A stretch of 64,000 nucleotides of DNA, from NCBI GenBank assembly GCA_963617485.1, contig CAVEPA010000010.1, forward strand, positions 31,279-95,278, written 5' to 3'. The stretch comes from UBA1757 sp963617485 (GTDB taxonomy: Bacteria > Bacteroidota > Bacteroidia > Bacteroidales > UBA1402). The notes beneath the pieces are model-generated. The model saw only the letters and a program-made list of their open reading frames with translations, did not search any database and had not been told where the DNA came from. The position numbers were made by a program, and so were the translations under genes. Positions 41,656 through 50,905 of the stretch are shown here, in pieces. The first letter of the stretch is position 1; each line of letters begins with the position of its first letter.

Positions 41656-43140
41656 TTACAGGATGGTCTTGACCGTTTCCAACATACCCTTGCTTTCGAT
41701 GCTGTCGAGGAAGCCCTTTACCATAGCGGTGAGGCCGGGTATTTCATTGAGGTTCTGCTTGGATTCCTTCCAGATGATATCGGTAGCACCCAGCACACCT
41801 TCGGCAACCTTCTGCGTATCGCCGCTGGCCCAAAGCTGCTTGAGCAGGTCCATAATTTCCTGAGCGTCGTTGGGAACGATGTCCACGCCATCGGCACGTT
41901 TGCCACCCTTGTAGTATTCGATGATGGCAGCCAGACCGAGTACCAAGCCCTTGGGCAGCTCGCCCTTGCGTTCGAGATAAACCTTCAAACCGGGCAGGTC
42001 GCGTGTTTCAAACTTGGGGAAAGAGTTCAGCATGATGCTGGTAACCTGATGGTCTACGTAAGGATTGTTGAAGCGTTCCAATACGTCGGCACCGAACTGC
42101 TGGAGCTCGTCCATAGGCAGGTTCAGGGTTTGCATAAGTTCTTCGAACTGTACCTTGTGGATGTACTTGCCGATAACTTCGTGGTTGCAGGCGTCGCGTA
42201 CGATGTTGATACCGCTCAAGAAAGCAACGGGCGAAAGCACAGTGTGCGGGCCGTTGAGCAGGGTAACCTTTCGTTCGTGGTAAGGTTTCTCGGAGGGAGC
42301 GATAAGCACGTGCAAACCGGCTTTTTCGGCGGGGAATTCAGCACGGAGTTCGTCGAGGGTCATATTTTCGGGAGCTTCGATAACCCAAAGGTGGAAGATT
42401 TCGGCTTGAACCACCAGATTGTCGTTGTAACCGATTTTTTCGCGGATGCTGTCAATTTCGTGACGGGGGAAGCCGGGAACAATGCGGTCTACCAGCGTAG
42501 CGCAAACGTAGCAGCTTTCATAGAACCAGTTCTTAAAACCTTGATAATCGGCACCGAAATCGTCTTTCCACAGTTCGATGTACTTGCCGATGCAGTCTTT
42601 CAGATGATGTCCGTTCAAGAAAATCAACTCGCAAGGCATGATGATAAGACCCTTGTCCTTAGCACCGTTGAAGGTTTTGTAACGACGGAACAACAGCTGG
42701 GTAAGCTTGCCGGGATATGAAGAGGCCGGAGCATCGGCGAACTTGCAGTTGGGATCGAAGGTGATACCGGCTTCGGTGGTGTTGGAGATGACGAAACGCA
42801 TTTCGGGCTGGTCGGCCAAAGCCATGAAGGCAGCGTTCTGCGAATAAGGGTTCAGTGCGCGGCTGATGCAGTCGATGCGTTCCAGCGTGTTCACAGCTTC
42901 ACCGTTCTGACGGCCTTGCAGGTTGACGTGGTACAGGCAGTCTTGTCCGTTCAACCAGTCTACCATACCGCGTTCGATAGGCTGTACCACCACCACCGAC
43001 GAGTTGAAGTTGGTACGCTGGTTCATGTTCCAGATAATCCAGTCTACAAAAGCGCGCAGGAAGTTACCTTCTCCGAATTGGATAATACGCTCAGGGGCAG
43101 TAGATTTAGGTGCCGTGAGTTTGTTTAAAGCTTTCAGCAT
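41656..43140 (-). CDS. uxaB: Tagaturonate reductase
   Basis: A 494-residue long-chain mannitol-dehydrogenase-family enzyme. RIIQFGEGNFLRAFVDW is the NAD-binding start, VISNTTEAGI a mid motif, and PGFPRHEI, KVTLLNGPHTVLSPVAFLSG and NPYVDHQVTSIMLNSFPKF cover the catalytic Lys/His region. It reduces D-tagaturonate to D-altronate with NADH, the step before UxaA. The ATG at 43140 is the conserved start; the frame is open 84 bp further but lies across the promoter. It is the first gene of the galacturonate operon. Confidence 0.94.
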   Translation of the reverse strand: MLKALNKLTAPKSTAPERIIQFGEGNFLRAFVDWIIWNMNQRTNFNSSVVVVQPIERGMVDWLNGQDCLYHVNLQGRQNGEAVNTLERIDCISRALNPYSQNAAFMALADQPEMRFVISNTTEAGITFDPNCKFADAPASSYPGKLTQLLFRRYKTFNGAKDKGLIIMPCELIFLNGHHLKDCIGKYIELWKDDFGADYQGFKNWFYESCYVCATLVDRIVPGFPRHEIDSIREKIGYNDNLVVQAEIFHLWVIEAPENMTLDELRAEFPAEKAGLHVLIAPSEKPYHERKVTLLNGPHTVLSPVAFLSGINIVRDACNHEVIGKYIHKVQFEELMQTLNLPMDELQQFGADVLERFNNPYVDHQVTSIMLNSFPKFETRDLPGLKVYLERKGELPKGLVLGLAAIIEYYKGGKRADGVDIVPNDAQEIMDLLKQLWASGDTQKVAEGVLGATDIIWKESKQNLNEIPGLTAMVKGFLDSIESKGMLETVKTIL

Positions 43141-43182
43141 ATTGATGTTATTTAAAAGTTGATTGTAATTTCTAGTTAGCCG

Positions 43183-43214
43183 CAAATATACAATTTTCTG
43201 GGGCTTCAACACAA
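43183..43214 (-). promoter_or_regulatory. uxaB operon promoter
   Basis: On the minus strand: TTG (43212-43214), 21 bp spacer, TATATTTG (43183-43190), 43 bp before the ATG at 43140. Confidence 0.7.
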
Positions 43215-43283
43215 TAATACGCACAATTTTCAGTTATATCAGAAGCCCTTTTGAGAATGGCCGCAAGGCCACGACACCGAGCG

Positions 43284-44258
43284 ATGCAAAGACGCAAACA
43301 ACATATTATATTTTTGTTCTGCCTGACAGTCTGCTGCCTGGGCAACCCGCTGCGTGCCCAGTTCGACGGGCAGCTGACGCAATATATGTTCAACACGGGC
43401 ATCTACAATCCGGGCGGCATTGCGCTGAACAGCGACTTGAACGTCGCCCTGCAGCTGCGCGAACAATGGACGGGCTTCAAGAACGCACCCAGCACGTTCC
43501 ACTTGGGTGTGAACGCACCGCTGCGCATAGGCAACCAATTGTGCGGTCTAGGCCTATTGATGACCAACGAGAGCATCGGCCTTTTCAAAACACAATGGTT
43601 CCAACTGCAATACGCCTACAAGATGAAACTCTGGCAGGGCGAACTCAGTGCGGGCATCCAGGGCGGATTGCTGCAACAGAACTTCGACGCTTCGGGCATT
43701 TACCTTCCTTCGGGCGAGCAATTCAGCCAAAGCGACGCGTCCATTCCCGAAGGGCAACTGGAGGGCATGATACCCGATTTCAGTCTGGGTCTTTGGTACG
43801 CGCGAGGGCCTTGGTACGCGGGCCTTTCGTGTTCGCATCTGCTGGGTGGACGCATCAAGTTGGCCGCCGAAGAAAGCAGCGGCGAGGACGATACGGACGT
43901 GGGTATGCGCGTTTCCCGGACAATTTATTTTACGGGCGGATACAATATTCAGCTTCGAAATCCGTTATTCTGCTTGCAACCCTCTGTTTTACTGAAGAGC
44001 GATTTTGTGGCCTTTCAAGCGGATTTATCGGCCCTTTTGCACTACAACAAACAGTTTTGGGGCGGTCTGGACTGGCGTCCGGGCAGCGATTTGGCATTCT
44101 TGGCGGGTATGAGCTTCAACTTCGGGCTGAGCGTGGGCTACTCTTTCGATTTGTCTATGCAGCAAGCCACCGGCTCACACGAAATCATGATTGCCTACCG
44201 CAAAAAGATTGATACGAGCAAGATAAACAAGCAACAAAAAAGTATACGACTATTATGA
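43284..44258 (+). CDS. porP: PorP/SprF-family type IX secretion membrane protein
   Basis: A 324-residue outer-membrane barrel protein. Signal sequence MQRRKQHIIFLFCLTVCCLG is followed by QFDGQLTQYMFNTGIYNPGG, the PorP/SprF signature near the mature N-terminus (usually QYMFN...NPA). The rest is beta-barrel sequence (LQLREQWTGFKNAPSTFHL, WYAGLSCSHLLGG). Members bind the PorE/PorK-N or Spr/Gld complex at the outer membrane. The next gene, porK, overlaps by four bases (ATGA). The start is uncertain: ATG at 43257 is also in frame but gives a longer, Arg-rich N-terminus. Confidence 0.9.
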   Translation: MQRRKQHIIFLFCLTVCCLGNPLRAQFDGQLTQYMFNTGIYNPGGIALNSDLNVALQLREQWTGFKNAPSTFHLGVNAPLRIGNQLCGLGLLMTNESIGLFKTQWFQLQYAYKMKLWQGELSAGIQGGLLQQNFDASGIYLPSGEQFSQSDASIPEGQLEGMIPDFSLGLWYARGPWYAGLSCSHLLGGRIKLAAEESSGEDDTDVGMRVSRTIYFTGGYNIQLRNPLFCLQPSVLLKSDFVAFQADLSALLHYNKQFWGGLDWRPGSDLAFLAGMSFNFGLSVGYSFDLSMQQATGSHEIMIAYRKKIDTSKINKQQKSIRLL

Positions 44259-45673
44259 CAAGAAACATTCTGTTTGGCATCGCAATAGCACTGACGGGCC
44301 TGCTGATGAGCGCCTGCGGTTCTTACGACAATGGCGAACTGACATCCGTGAAGGCACCTTCGTGGTCGGAACCCAACCCTTACGGCATGGTACTGGTTAA
44401 GCAAGGTTCCTTCGAACTGGGCCAGGCCGAAGAAGACAGCATTTGGGGCACCAATACGCCCTCGAAAATGGTGTCGGTGGCTTCGTTCTGGATGGACCAG
44501 ACCGAGATTACCAATGGTCAGTACAAGCAGTTCATCAAATGGGTATGCGACTCCATCATCCGTGAAAAGCTGGCCGATCCTGCCTATGGCGGCAACGATG
44601 AATACAAGATTACCGAAGACGCGCTGGGCGAACCCATCAAGCCGCGCCTGAACTGGCGTCTGCCCATACCCGACCGTCGTCGCGCTACCGAAGAAGAGCT
44701 GAGCGCCCTGAACTATTTCAAAGAGGCCGACCCCATTTTCGGCGGAAGCCGCACCAAGACCGAACTCATCACCTACCGTTACGAATGGTTCGACTACGAA
44801 CAGGCAGCCAAACGTTCCAACCAGTTGAGCGCCGCCAAACGTGTGCGCAATACCGATGTGGACCCCGCCACCCTGCCTCAGGTCATCATCAGCAAAGACA
44901 CGGCTTACTACGACGAGAACGGCCGCATCGTACGTGAAACCATCCGCCGTCCGCTCAGCTCGGAATTCGACTTTCTGAACACCTACATTGTGGAAATTTA
45001 TCCCGACACCACCGTTTGGGTAAACGACTTCGACAACAGCTACGGACTGCCTTACCTGAAGAATTATTTCTCGCATCCGGGTTATACGGAGCATCCCGTG
45101 GTGGGCGTTTCGTGGGAACAGGCCCGCGCCTTCTGCCATTGGCGCACGCAATATCTGAACGCCGTGCTCAAGCCCCGTGGCCAAGAAGTGCTGGAATTCC
45201 GTCTGCCCACCGAAGCCGAATGGGAATTTGCCGCCCGTGGCAAACAACTGGAAACGCGCTTTCCTTGGAAAGGCAACTATGCCGACACCGAGAAGGGTTG
45301 CTACTACGCCAACTTCAAGCCCCAGAAGGGTAATTTCACCAAAGACGGCAGCCTGATTCCTTCCAAGGTGGCCTCCTTCCCCGCCAACGACTACGGCTTG
45401 TACGACATGGCCGGCAATGTCTCTGAATGGACTTCCACTACCTGGAGCGCCTCGGCTTACGAAGTGATGAGCGACATCAACCCGGAATACGACCAGCGCA
45501 GCGTGGCCAGCGACCCTTACATGAGCAAGCGCAAGGTAGTGCGTGGCGGTTCGTGGAAAGACGCCGCTCCCTTTATCGAGGTGAGCACCCGCTCTTTCGA
45601 ATACCAGAACGAAACGCGGTCGTACATCGGCTTCCGCTGTGTGCGCAGCCAGATTGTAAGCAGCAACAGATAA
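44255..45673 (+). CDS. porK: Type IX secretion lipoprotein PorK/GldK
   Basis: A 472-residue lipoprotein with lipobox LMSAC (Cys21). The body is a formylglycine-generating-enzyme (SUMF1/FGE-like) fold: MVLVKQGSFELGQAEEDS, FWMDQTEITNGQYKQFI, VVGVSWEQARAFCHW, LPTEAEWEFAARGK, DMAGNVSEWT and RSYIGFRCVRS. In the secretion system PorK and PorN form the large periplasmic ring under the outer membrane. It is first of the conserved K-L-M-N set and is coupled to porP. A long insertion (about residues 105-260) distinguishes GldK from catalytic FGE enzymes. Confidence 0.96.
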   Translation: MTRNILFGIAIALTGLLMSACGSYDNGELTSVKAPSWSEPNPYGMVLVKQGSFELGQAEEDSIWGTNTPSKMVSVASFWMDQTEITNGQYKQFIKWVCDSIIREKLADPAYGGNDEYKITEDALGEPIKPRLNWRLPIPDRRRATEEELSALNYFKEADPIFGGSRTKTELITYRYEWFDYEQAAKRSNQLSAAKRVRNTDVDPATLPQVIISKDTAYYDENGRIVRETIRRPLSSEFDFLNTYIVEIYPDTTVWVNDFDNSYGLPYLKNYFSHPGYTEHPVVGVSWEQARAFCHWRTQYLNAVLKPRGQEVLEFRLPTEAEWEFAARGKQLETRFPWKGNYADTEKGCYYANFKPQKGNFTKDGSLIPSKVASFPANDYGLYDMAGNVSEWTSTTWSASAYEVMSDINPEYDQRSVASDPYMSKRKVVRGGSWKDAAPFIEVSTRSFEYQNETRSYIGFRCVRSQIVSSNR

Positions 45674-45700
45674 GAATAACAAATTCATCGTCAAGATATT

Positions 45701-46441
45701 ATGGAACTTAGAAAACCTTCGAAATTCATAGAATACCTGTCCAGCTACAAGGGCAAGGTGCTGTTCAACTTCTTCTACGGTTTCGGCGCATCCATCGCCA
45801 TTTTGGGTACGCTCTTCAAAATTTTGCACCTGGACGGTGCTAACATTATGCTGGCCGTTGGTCTAGGCACCGAAGTGCTGATGTTTGCCCTTTCGGCCTT
45901 CGAGCCTCCTTTCCGCAACTATCATTGGGAAGAGGTATTTCCCATCCTGAAGACCCGCAATCCGGAGGATATGCCTCACTTCTACGGTCCGGAGCCCATG
46001 CAGCCTATGCAGCCTATGGCTCAGAGTCCTGTGCAAACGCCCGTTCAGCCTGTCGAAACGGTGCAAGCTCCCGTGCAACCCGTCTCTCAGACTGCCGGCA
46101 CTTACGAAGATTTCAGCGTTCCGCAAATCAAGCTGAGTCAAGAGGAAAGCTTGTCTATCGAAAACAGCCTCAAGGAATATGCCGAGCAGATGAACACGCT
46201 CAACCTGCATCTGAAGGGTCTGAACACCATCTACGAAATCCAGCTCAAGGATATCAGTTCACAGATTCACACCATCGACTGTATCAACCAGAGCCTGCTC
46301 AACATCAAAACCATGTACGAAGGTTCGTCCAACGACAACGAGCGTTTTGTCAAGGAAACCGAGGCCATGGCCAGCAACTTGTCGAGCTTGAACGAAATTT
46401 ACGCCCGCATGCTGCAGGCTATGATGAAATCCAATATCTAA
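45701..46441 (+). CDS. porL: Type IX secretion inner-membrane motor protein PorL/GldL
   Basis: A 246-residue protein. Two transmembrane helices (about residues 18-38 and 45-66; VLFNFFYGFGASIAILGTLF and IMLAVGLGTEVLMFALSAF) include the Glu in TEVLMF thought to carry protons. Next comes PFRNYHWEEVFP, a Pro/Gln-rich low-complexity linker (about 99-135 with MQPMQPM) and a cytoplasmic helical tail. With PorM it forms the proton-driven motor that powers type IX secretion and, in gliders, motility. It lies 27 bp after porK and 3 bp before porM. Confidence 0.95.
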   Translation: MELRKPSKFIEYLSSYKGKVLFNFFYGFGASIAILGTLFKILHLDGANIMLAVGLGTEVLMFALSAFEPPFRNYHWEEVFPILKTRNPEDMPHFYGPEPMQPMQPMAQSPVQTPVQPVETVQAPVQPVSQTAGTYEDFSVPQIKLSQEESLSIENSLKEYAEQMNTLNLHLKGLNTIYEIQLKDISSQIHTIDCINQSLLNIKTMYEGSSNDNERFVKETEAMASNLSSLNEIYARMLQAMMKSNI

Positions 46442-46444
46442 GCC

Positions 46445-48010
46445 ATGGCAGCAAGTAACGCCCCCGAGACGCCCAGACAGAAAATGATCAGCTTGATGTA
46501 TATCATGCTGCTCTGTATGCTGGCCCTGAATGTATCGTCGGATGTGCTGGGCGGTTTCGAATTGGTGGAAGACTCTCTGCTCAAGAGTACGCAGAATTCT
46601 CAGGCTCAGAACGAGTCGCTCTACGACAATCTGGAAGAGTCTTTCCTTCACAACCCCGAAAAGACCGGCGAATGGTACCAGCGTGCGCAGGATGTCCGTA
46701 TGATGAGCGATTCCATGTACCAGTATTTGGAATCTATCAAATGGGAAATCGCCCGCAAAGCCGATGGCAAGAATGCCGACATCTACAACATCAAGAAAAG
46801 GGAAGACGTGAACGCGCCGGCCTTTGTGATGCTGCCCCCGACGGGCCATAAAGGCCGTCAACTGGCCACCGCCATGGAAGCCTACCGCAACAGTATCGCC
46901 GCCATGATCAGCGACAGCCTCAAGCAGAAAATCATCATGGACAACTTCAACACCGAAGCCTCGTCCAAAGCCAAGGCGGAAGGCAAAAACTGGGAGACTG
47001 CCATGTTCGACAATATGCCTGTGAGCGCGGTGCTTACCTTTCTGACGAAACTGCAGAACGATGTGCGCTATGCCGAAGGCGAAGTGTTGCACACGCTCAA
47101 CAGCAATATCGACGTAGGCGACTTCCGCGTGAACGAAATCAAGGCTTATGTTATTCCCAACTCGCAGACCATCGTGCGCGGCAACAGCTATCGGGCCAAC
47201 ATCGTGCTCTCGGCCGAAGACTCTACGCAGCGTCCTCATATCTACGTGAACGGTACGGAACTGGCCATGGACAAGAGCGGCCTGTACGAGGTTTATACCA
47301 CCAAAACCGGCAACTTCCCGGTGAAAGGCCGTATCGACCTGCAGCACGGCGACGGCAGTGTACGCAGCTATACTTTCGATGAAAGCTACACGGTGGTGGA
47401 ACCCACCGCTACGGTTTCGAACACCATGATGAACGTGCTTTACGCCGGTATCGAGAACAACCTGAGTATCTCCGTGCCGGGCGTACCGGGCAATATGGTG
47501 CAGGCCAGCGTCAACAACGGCAAAATGCAGCGCCGTGGCAACATTTGGGTGGCTACACCCAGCGATATCAACCGTGAGTGCGTGGTCAGTGTCAATGCCA
47601 CCATGGACGGCCGAACGCAGAACATTGCCAAGATGCCTTTCCGGGTGCGTCCGCTGCCCGAACCCAGAGCCTTCATCGAATACAGCGATGCCAACGGCGT
47701 GACGCGCAAGTACCGCGGCGGCACGGCCTTCCCCAAGAAGAACATCATGGACGCGCCGGGCATCATCGCCGCCTTGGACGACGACCTGCTGGACGTTCCC
47801 TTCACGGTGCTTTCGTTCGAAACGCTCATCTACGACTCTATGGGCAATACCAATGTGGAAGTGTCGCAGGGGGCCAATTTCTCGCAGCGTCAGAAGTCGC
47901 AGATCCGGGCTTTGGGCCGCGGCAAACGCTTCTTCATCTCGCGTATCAAAGTGGTGGGTCCGGACAAGATAGAGCAAACGCTCTCGCCTATGGAAATCAT
48001 CATCAACTAA
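46445..48010 (+). CDS. porM: Type IX secretion motor/shaft protein PorM/GldM
   Basis: A 521-residue protein with one N-terminal transmembrane helix (RQKMISLMYIMLLCMLALNV, about residues 11-30) and a long periplasmic part. Helical domain D1 is followed by immunoglobulin-like domains D2-D4, visible as successive beta segments: SQTIVRGNSYRANIVLSAED, then ISVPGVPGNMVQASVNNG and AFIEYSDANGVTRKYRGG. Length matches P. gingivalis PorM (about 516). PorM dimers span the periplasm and transmit torque or conformational change from PorL to the PorK-PorN ring. It lies 3 nt after porL. Confidence 0.95.
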   Translation: MAASNAPETPRQKMISLMYIMLLCMLALNVSSDVLGGFELVEDSLLKSTQNSQAQNESLYDNLEESFLHNPEKTGEWYQRAQDVRMMSDSMYQYLESIKWEIARKADGKNADIYNIKKREDVNAPAFVMLPPTGHKGRQLATAMEAYRNSIAAMISDSLKQKIIMDNFNTEASSKAKAEGKNWETAMFDNMPVSAVLTFLTKLQNDVRYAEGEVLHTLNSNIDVGDFRVNEIKAYVIPNSQTIVRGNSYRANIVLSAEDSTQRPHIYVNGTELAMDKSGLYEVYTTKTGNFPVKGRIDLQHGDGSVRSYTFDESYTVVEPTATVSNTMMNVLYAGIENNLSISVPGVPGNMVQASVNNGKMQRRGNIWVATPSDINRECVVSVNATMDGRTQNIAKMPFRVRPLPEPRAFIEYSDANGVTRKYRGGTAFPKKNIMDAPGIIAALDDDLLDVPFTVLSFETLIYDSMGNTNVEVSQGANFSQRQKSQIRALGRGKRFFISRIKVVGPDKIEQTLSPMEIIIN

Positions 48011-48037
48011 ATTGAAAATTCCATTAAAACAGTGCAT

Positions 48038-48844
48038 ATGAAAAAACAAGTTACCGCCATTCTTGCCTGTCTCGCCTTGATGGCCACAGGCATGCTCTCG
48101 GCTCAGCCGGGTGCTTGGCAACGTGACGTTTACCGTATACTCGATTTATCCAAAGACGCTAACGCTCCTCTCTACTATCCGCCCCAACCCGACGGCCAGC
48201 GCATGAACCTTTTCTCGTTGGTCTTCGACCAGGTGTCAAAAGCCAAGCTTAAGGTCTACGACTACATCGACGGCAAAGAGGTGTTCACCGATGAATACAA
48301 GGTGAAGGTGAACGAACTGCTCGACCGTTTCTGGATTCCCTACGAACAGGGTCCCGACCCCAAGAGTCCGCAGGACACCGTCTACAAGGTGGAAACAGCC
48401 GATATTCCCAGTCAGGAAGTGAAGCTCTATTATCTGAAGGAAATCTATTATCTTGATGCCCAAACTTCGAGCATCAAGCGCAAAGTGGTAAGCTTCTGCC
48501 CTGTGCTGGTACGCGAAGACGAAACGGGCGAGATGCGCCGTTACCCGCTGTTCTGGGTCGCCTTCGATGAAGTTGCCCCGCTGCTCAAGGAACACAGCCT
48601 CAGCACCGGAAAATACAATGCCGCCGCCACTATGAGCGTGTACGACTATTTTGCGCGTCATCAGTATCAAGGCGATATTTATAAGGTGTACAACCTCCAA
48701 AACCAGAATGTGATGAGCTATTGCAATACACCCGAAGAGATAGCGGCCGAACAGGAACGTCTGGAGAAGGAGCTGGAAAGCATCACCAATGCCCTATGGG
48801 ACGAGCCCCGCAAAGACAGCAAAGAAAATAAGGAAAACAAGTAA
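48038..48844 (+). CDS. porN: Type IX secretion ring protein PorN/GldN
   Basis: A 268-residue exported protein. The ATG at 48038 gives signal MKKQVTAILACLALMATG; an in-frame GTG at 48032 is less likely. The mature protein shows WQRDVYRILDLSKDANAPLY (GldN start), then FSLVFDQVSKAKLKVYDYID and VYDYFARHQYQGDIYKVYNL near the end. It builds the periplasmic ring with PorK. The C-terminus is highly charged (KDSKENKENK). It is last of the five-gene cluster; manC starts 67 bp later. Confidence 0.93.
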   Translation: MKKQVTAILACLALMATGMLSAQPGAWQRDVYRILDLSKDANAPLYYPPQPDGQRMNLFSLVFDQVSKAKLKVYDYIDGKEVFTDEYKVKVNELLDRFWIPYEQGPDPKSPQDTVYKVETADIPSQEVKLYYLKEIYYLDAQTSSIKRKVVSFCPVLVREDETGEMRRYPLFWVAFDEVAPLLKEHSLSTGKYNAAATMSVYDYFARHQYQGDIYKVYNLQNQNVMSYCNTPEEIAAEQERLEKELESITNALWDEPRKDSKENKENK

Positions 48845-48911
48845 AATAATTGCCTTGGCCGATGGAGGTTCTCCGATTGTTTTTATATCTTAGCGAATCA
48901 ATTCCAACGTT

Positions 48912-49991
48912 ATGAACCACCAGTATTGCGTTATTATGAGCGGTGGCATCGGCAGCCGTTTCTGGCCCGCCAGCCGCAGCAGCCGACCCAAACAGTTTCT
49001 CGATTTCTTCGGCACCGGACGTTCACTGATACAGCAGACCTTCGACCGCATCAAAAAGGTTGTCCCCGCAGAACACATCTTTGTGGTAACCAACCGTTTG
49101 TACAACGACCTTACCCTGGAGCAACTGCCCGAACTCAAGCCCGAACAGATACTCTTGGAACCCTGCAGACGTAATACCGCCCCTTGCATTGCTTTCGCCT
49201 CGCACCATATCCGCGCCATCGATCCCGAAGCCTGCATTGTGGTAGCTCCTTCCGACCATCTGATTCTCAAGGAAGAGGATTTTCTCTCCACGCTGCGCAA
49301 GGCGCTCGATTTCGTTGCCCGCCACGATGCGCTGGTCACTATCGGTATCAAGCCCAACCGTCCCGAAACGGGCTATGGCTACATTCAGGCCAACCATCAG
49401 CAGATTGACGGTTTTACCAAGGTAAAGGCCTTTACCGAAAAGCCCAATCTGGAACTGGCCAAGGTTTTTCTGGAGAGCGGCGACTTTTACTGGAATTCAG
49501 GCATTTTCATTTGGAACGTCAACAGCATTATCAAGGCACTCAACGAGTTCCTGCCCGAAATAGCGCAGGTATTCAATACGGCTGGCAAAGGTGTCTTTGG
49601 TACCGAAGCCGAGAAGGCTTTTATTGAAGAGAACTTCCCTTCTTTCCCCAATATTTCCATCGACTACGGCGTTATTGAGAAAGCCGGCAATGTTTTCGTG
49701 GAGATGGGCGATTTCGGCTGGTCCGACTTGGGCACTTGGGGTTCGCTGCAGGAGTTGTGCGAACACGACGGCAATGGCAACGCCATTCTGAAGGGCCAGG
49801 CTATGTGCTACGACAGTCACGACAATATCATCACCCTGCCCGAAGGTCGCCTGGCCGTGGTTCACGGCATGGACGGCTATATCATCGCCTCGTCGGGCAA
49901 TGTCTTGATGATATGCAAAAAGGATAACGAACAGGAAATCCGCCAATTCGTGCAGGATGCCGAGATAAAGTTCGGCGACACCTTCGTTTAG
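48912..49991 (+). CDS. manC: Mannose-1-phosphate guanylyltransferase
   Basis: A 359-residue nucleotidyltransferase. YCVIMSGGIGSRFWPASRSS followed by RPKQFLDF is the GDP-mannose pyrophosphorylase signature (G-G-x-G-x-R...KPKQ). VVAPSDHLI, the FTEKP motif and FYWNSGIFIWN are the following family motifs. It makes GDP-mannose for capsule, LPS or O-glycans, which fits other surface genes in the window. The length corresponds to the single-domain form without phosphomannose isomerase. A weak TATCTTAG box lies about 20 bp upstream. The stop overlaps the lptB stop on the other strand. Confidence 0.93.
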   Translation: MNHQYCVIMSGGIGSRFWPASRSSRPKQFLDFFGTGRSLIQQTFDRIKKVVPAEHIFVVTNRLYNDLTLEQLPELKPEQILLEPCRRNTAPCIAFASHHIRAIDPEACIVVAPSDHLILKEEDFLSTLRKALDFVARHDALVTIGIKPNRPETGYGYIQANHQQIDGFTKVKAFTEKPNLELAKVFLESGDFYWNSGIFIWNVNSIIKALNEFLPEIAQVFNTAGKGVFGTEAEKAFIEENFPSFPNISIDYGVIEKAGNVFVEMGDFGWSDLGTWGSLQELCEHDGNGNAILKGQAMCYDSHDNIITLPEGRLAVVHGMDGYIIASSGNVLMICKKDNEQEIRQFVQDAEIKFGDTFV

Positions 49992-50791
49992 TCTTCGGCG
50001 CGACGCAGGCGATTGCCATCGGCATCTACCTCTACGGCACGCTTGCGACTCAGCTCAAAGTTGACTCCCAGGTAGTTGCGGCGCACCACATCGTTGGCGG
50101 CCAACTGCTCGGGCGTTCCTTGAAAACGTATCTTGCCTTCAAACAGCATATAGGCCCTGTCTGTAATGGACAGGGTTTCGCGTACATTATGGTCGGTGAT
50201 AAGGATACCGATGTTCTTCTTAACCAGACCTGCCACGATAGACTGGATATCGTCTACGGCAATGGGGTCGACACCGGCAAAGGGCTCATCGAGCATGATG
50301 AACTTGGGGTTGATGGCCAGACAACGTGCAATTTCGGTACGGCGACGCTCACCTCCCGACAGACGGTCTCCCAAATTCTTGCGGACTTTGTTCAGGTGGA
50401 ATTCCGAAATAAGATTCTCCATCTTTTCGTGCTGCTCATCGGGAGTCATTTTGGTCATCTGCAGCACCGAAAGGATATTGTCTTCGACCGTCATCTTGCG
50501 GAACACCGAAGCTTCCTGCGCCAAATAACCGATGCCCGCTTGAGCACGCTTGTACACAGGATAGCCGGTAATGTCGGTCTGACCCAGGAAAATGCGTCCT
50601 TCGTTGGGCACCACCAAGCCGGTAGTCATATAAAAAGTGGTGGTTTTGCCGGCACCGTTCGGGCCTAACAAACCCACAATTTCGCCTTGATGCAATTCGA
50701 TGGACACATGGTCTACCACCGTGCGCTTGTGATAACGCTTTACCAAGTTTTCGGTTCTGAGAACCAAGCCGTTTTCCTGTATGTCTGCCAT
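49988..50791 (-). CDS. lptB: LPS export ABC-transporter ATPase
   Basis: A 267-residue ABC ATPase. GLLGPNGAGKTTTFYMTTGL is Walker A (about residues 40-59), LSGGERRRTEIARCL the ABC signature, FIMLDEPFAGVDPIAVDDIQ Walker B, and LITDHNVRETLSITDRAYML the switch His. The PFAGVDPIAVDDIQ and DHNVRETL segments are characteristic of LptB, the ATPase that drives lipopolysaccharide across the envelope with LptFG. The C-terminus has an extension rich in charged residues, as in Bacteroidetes members. The ATG at 50791 is preceded by a -7 box; the open frame extending upstream is antisense to the next gene. Confidence 0.95.
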   Translation of the reverse strand: MADIQENGLVLRTENLVKRYHKRTVVDHVSIELHQGEIVGLLGPNGAGKTTTFYMTTGLVVPNEGRIFLGQTDITGYPVYKRAQAGIGYLAQEASVFRKMTVEDNILSVLQMTKMTPDEQHEKMENLISEFHLNKVRKNLGDRLSGGERRRTEIARCLAINPKFIMLDEPFAGVDPIAVDDIQSIVAGLVKKNIGILITDHNVRETLSITDRAYMLFEGKIRFQGTPEQLAANDVVRRNYLGVNFELSRKRAVEVDADGNRLRRAED

Positions 50792-50806
50792 TGCCAAAAA
50801 TTTCCG

Positions 50807-50814
50807 CAAACTTA
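50807..50814 (-). promoter_or_regulatory. -7 box for lptB
   Basis: The minus strand reads TAAGTTTG, 15 bp before the ATG at 50791. Confidence 0.5.
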
Positions 50815-50859
50815 CACATTTTACTCGATTCACGTCGCATGATTGACCCCGATTTGCTT

Positions 50860-50867
50860 TATCTTTG
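50860..50867 (+). promoter_or_regulatory. -7 box of the corrinoid fusion gene
   Basis: TATCTTTG, 38 bp before the ATG at 50906. The short leader leaves no room for a cobalamin riboswitch. Confidence 0.6.
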
Positions 50868-50905
50868 TAGCTACATTTTTCACAAAAAGCTCGTATCAAT
50901 CTCAA

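Noticed and set aside
46259..48121. A 620-codon minus-strand frame over porM
   Set aside because: It is antisense to the well supported porL/porM genes, with no family motif.
50792..50905. Cobalamin riboswitch upstream of the corrinoid fusion
   Set aside because: The leader after the -7 box is about 32 nt, far too short for the element, and no B12-box sequence is visible.
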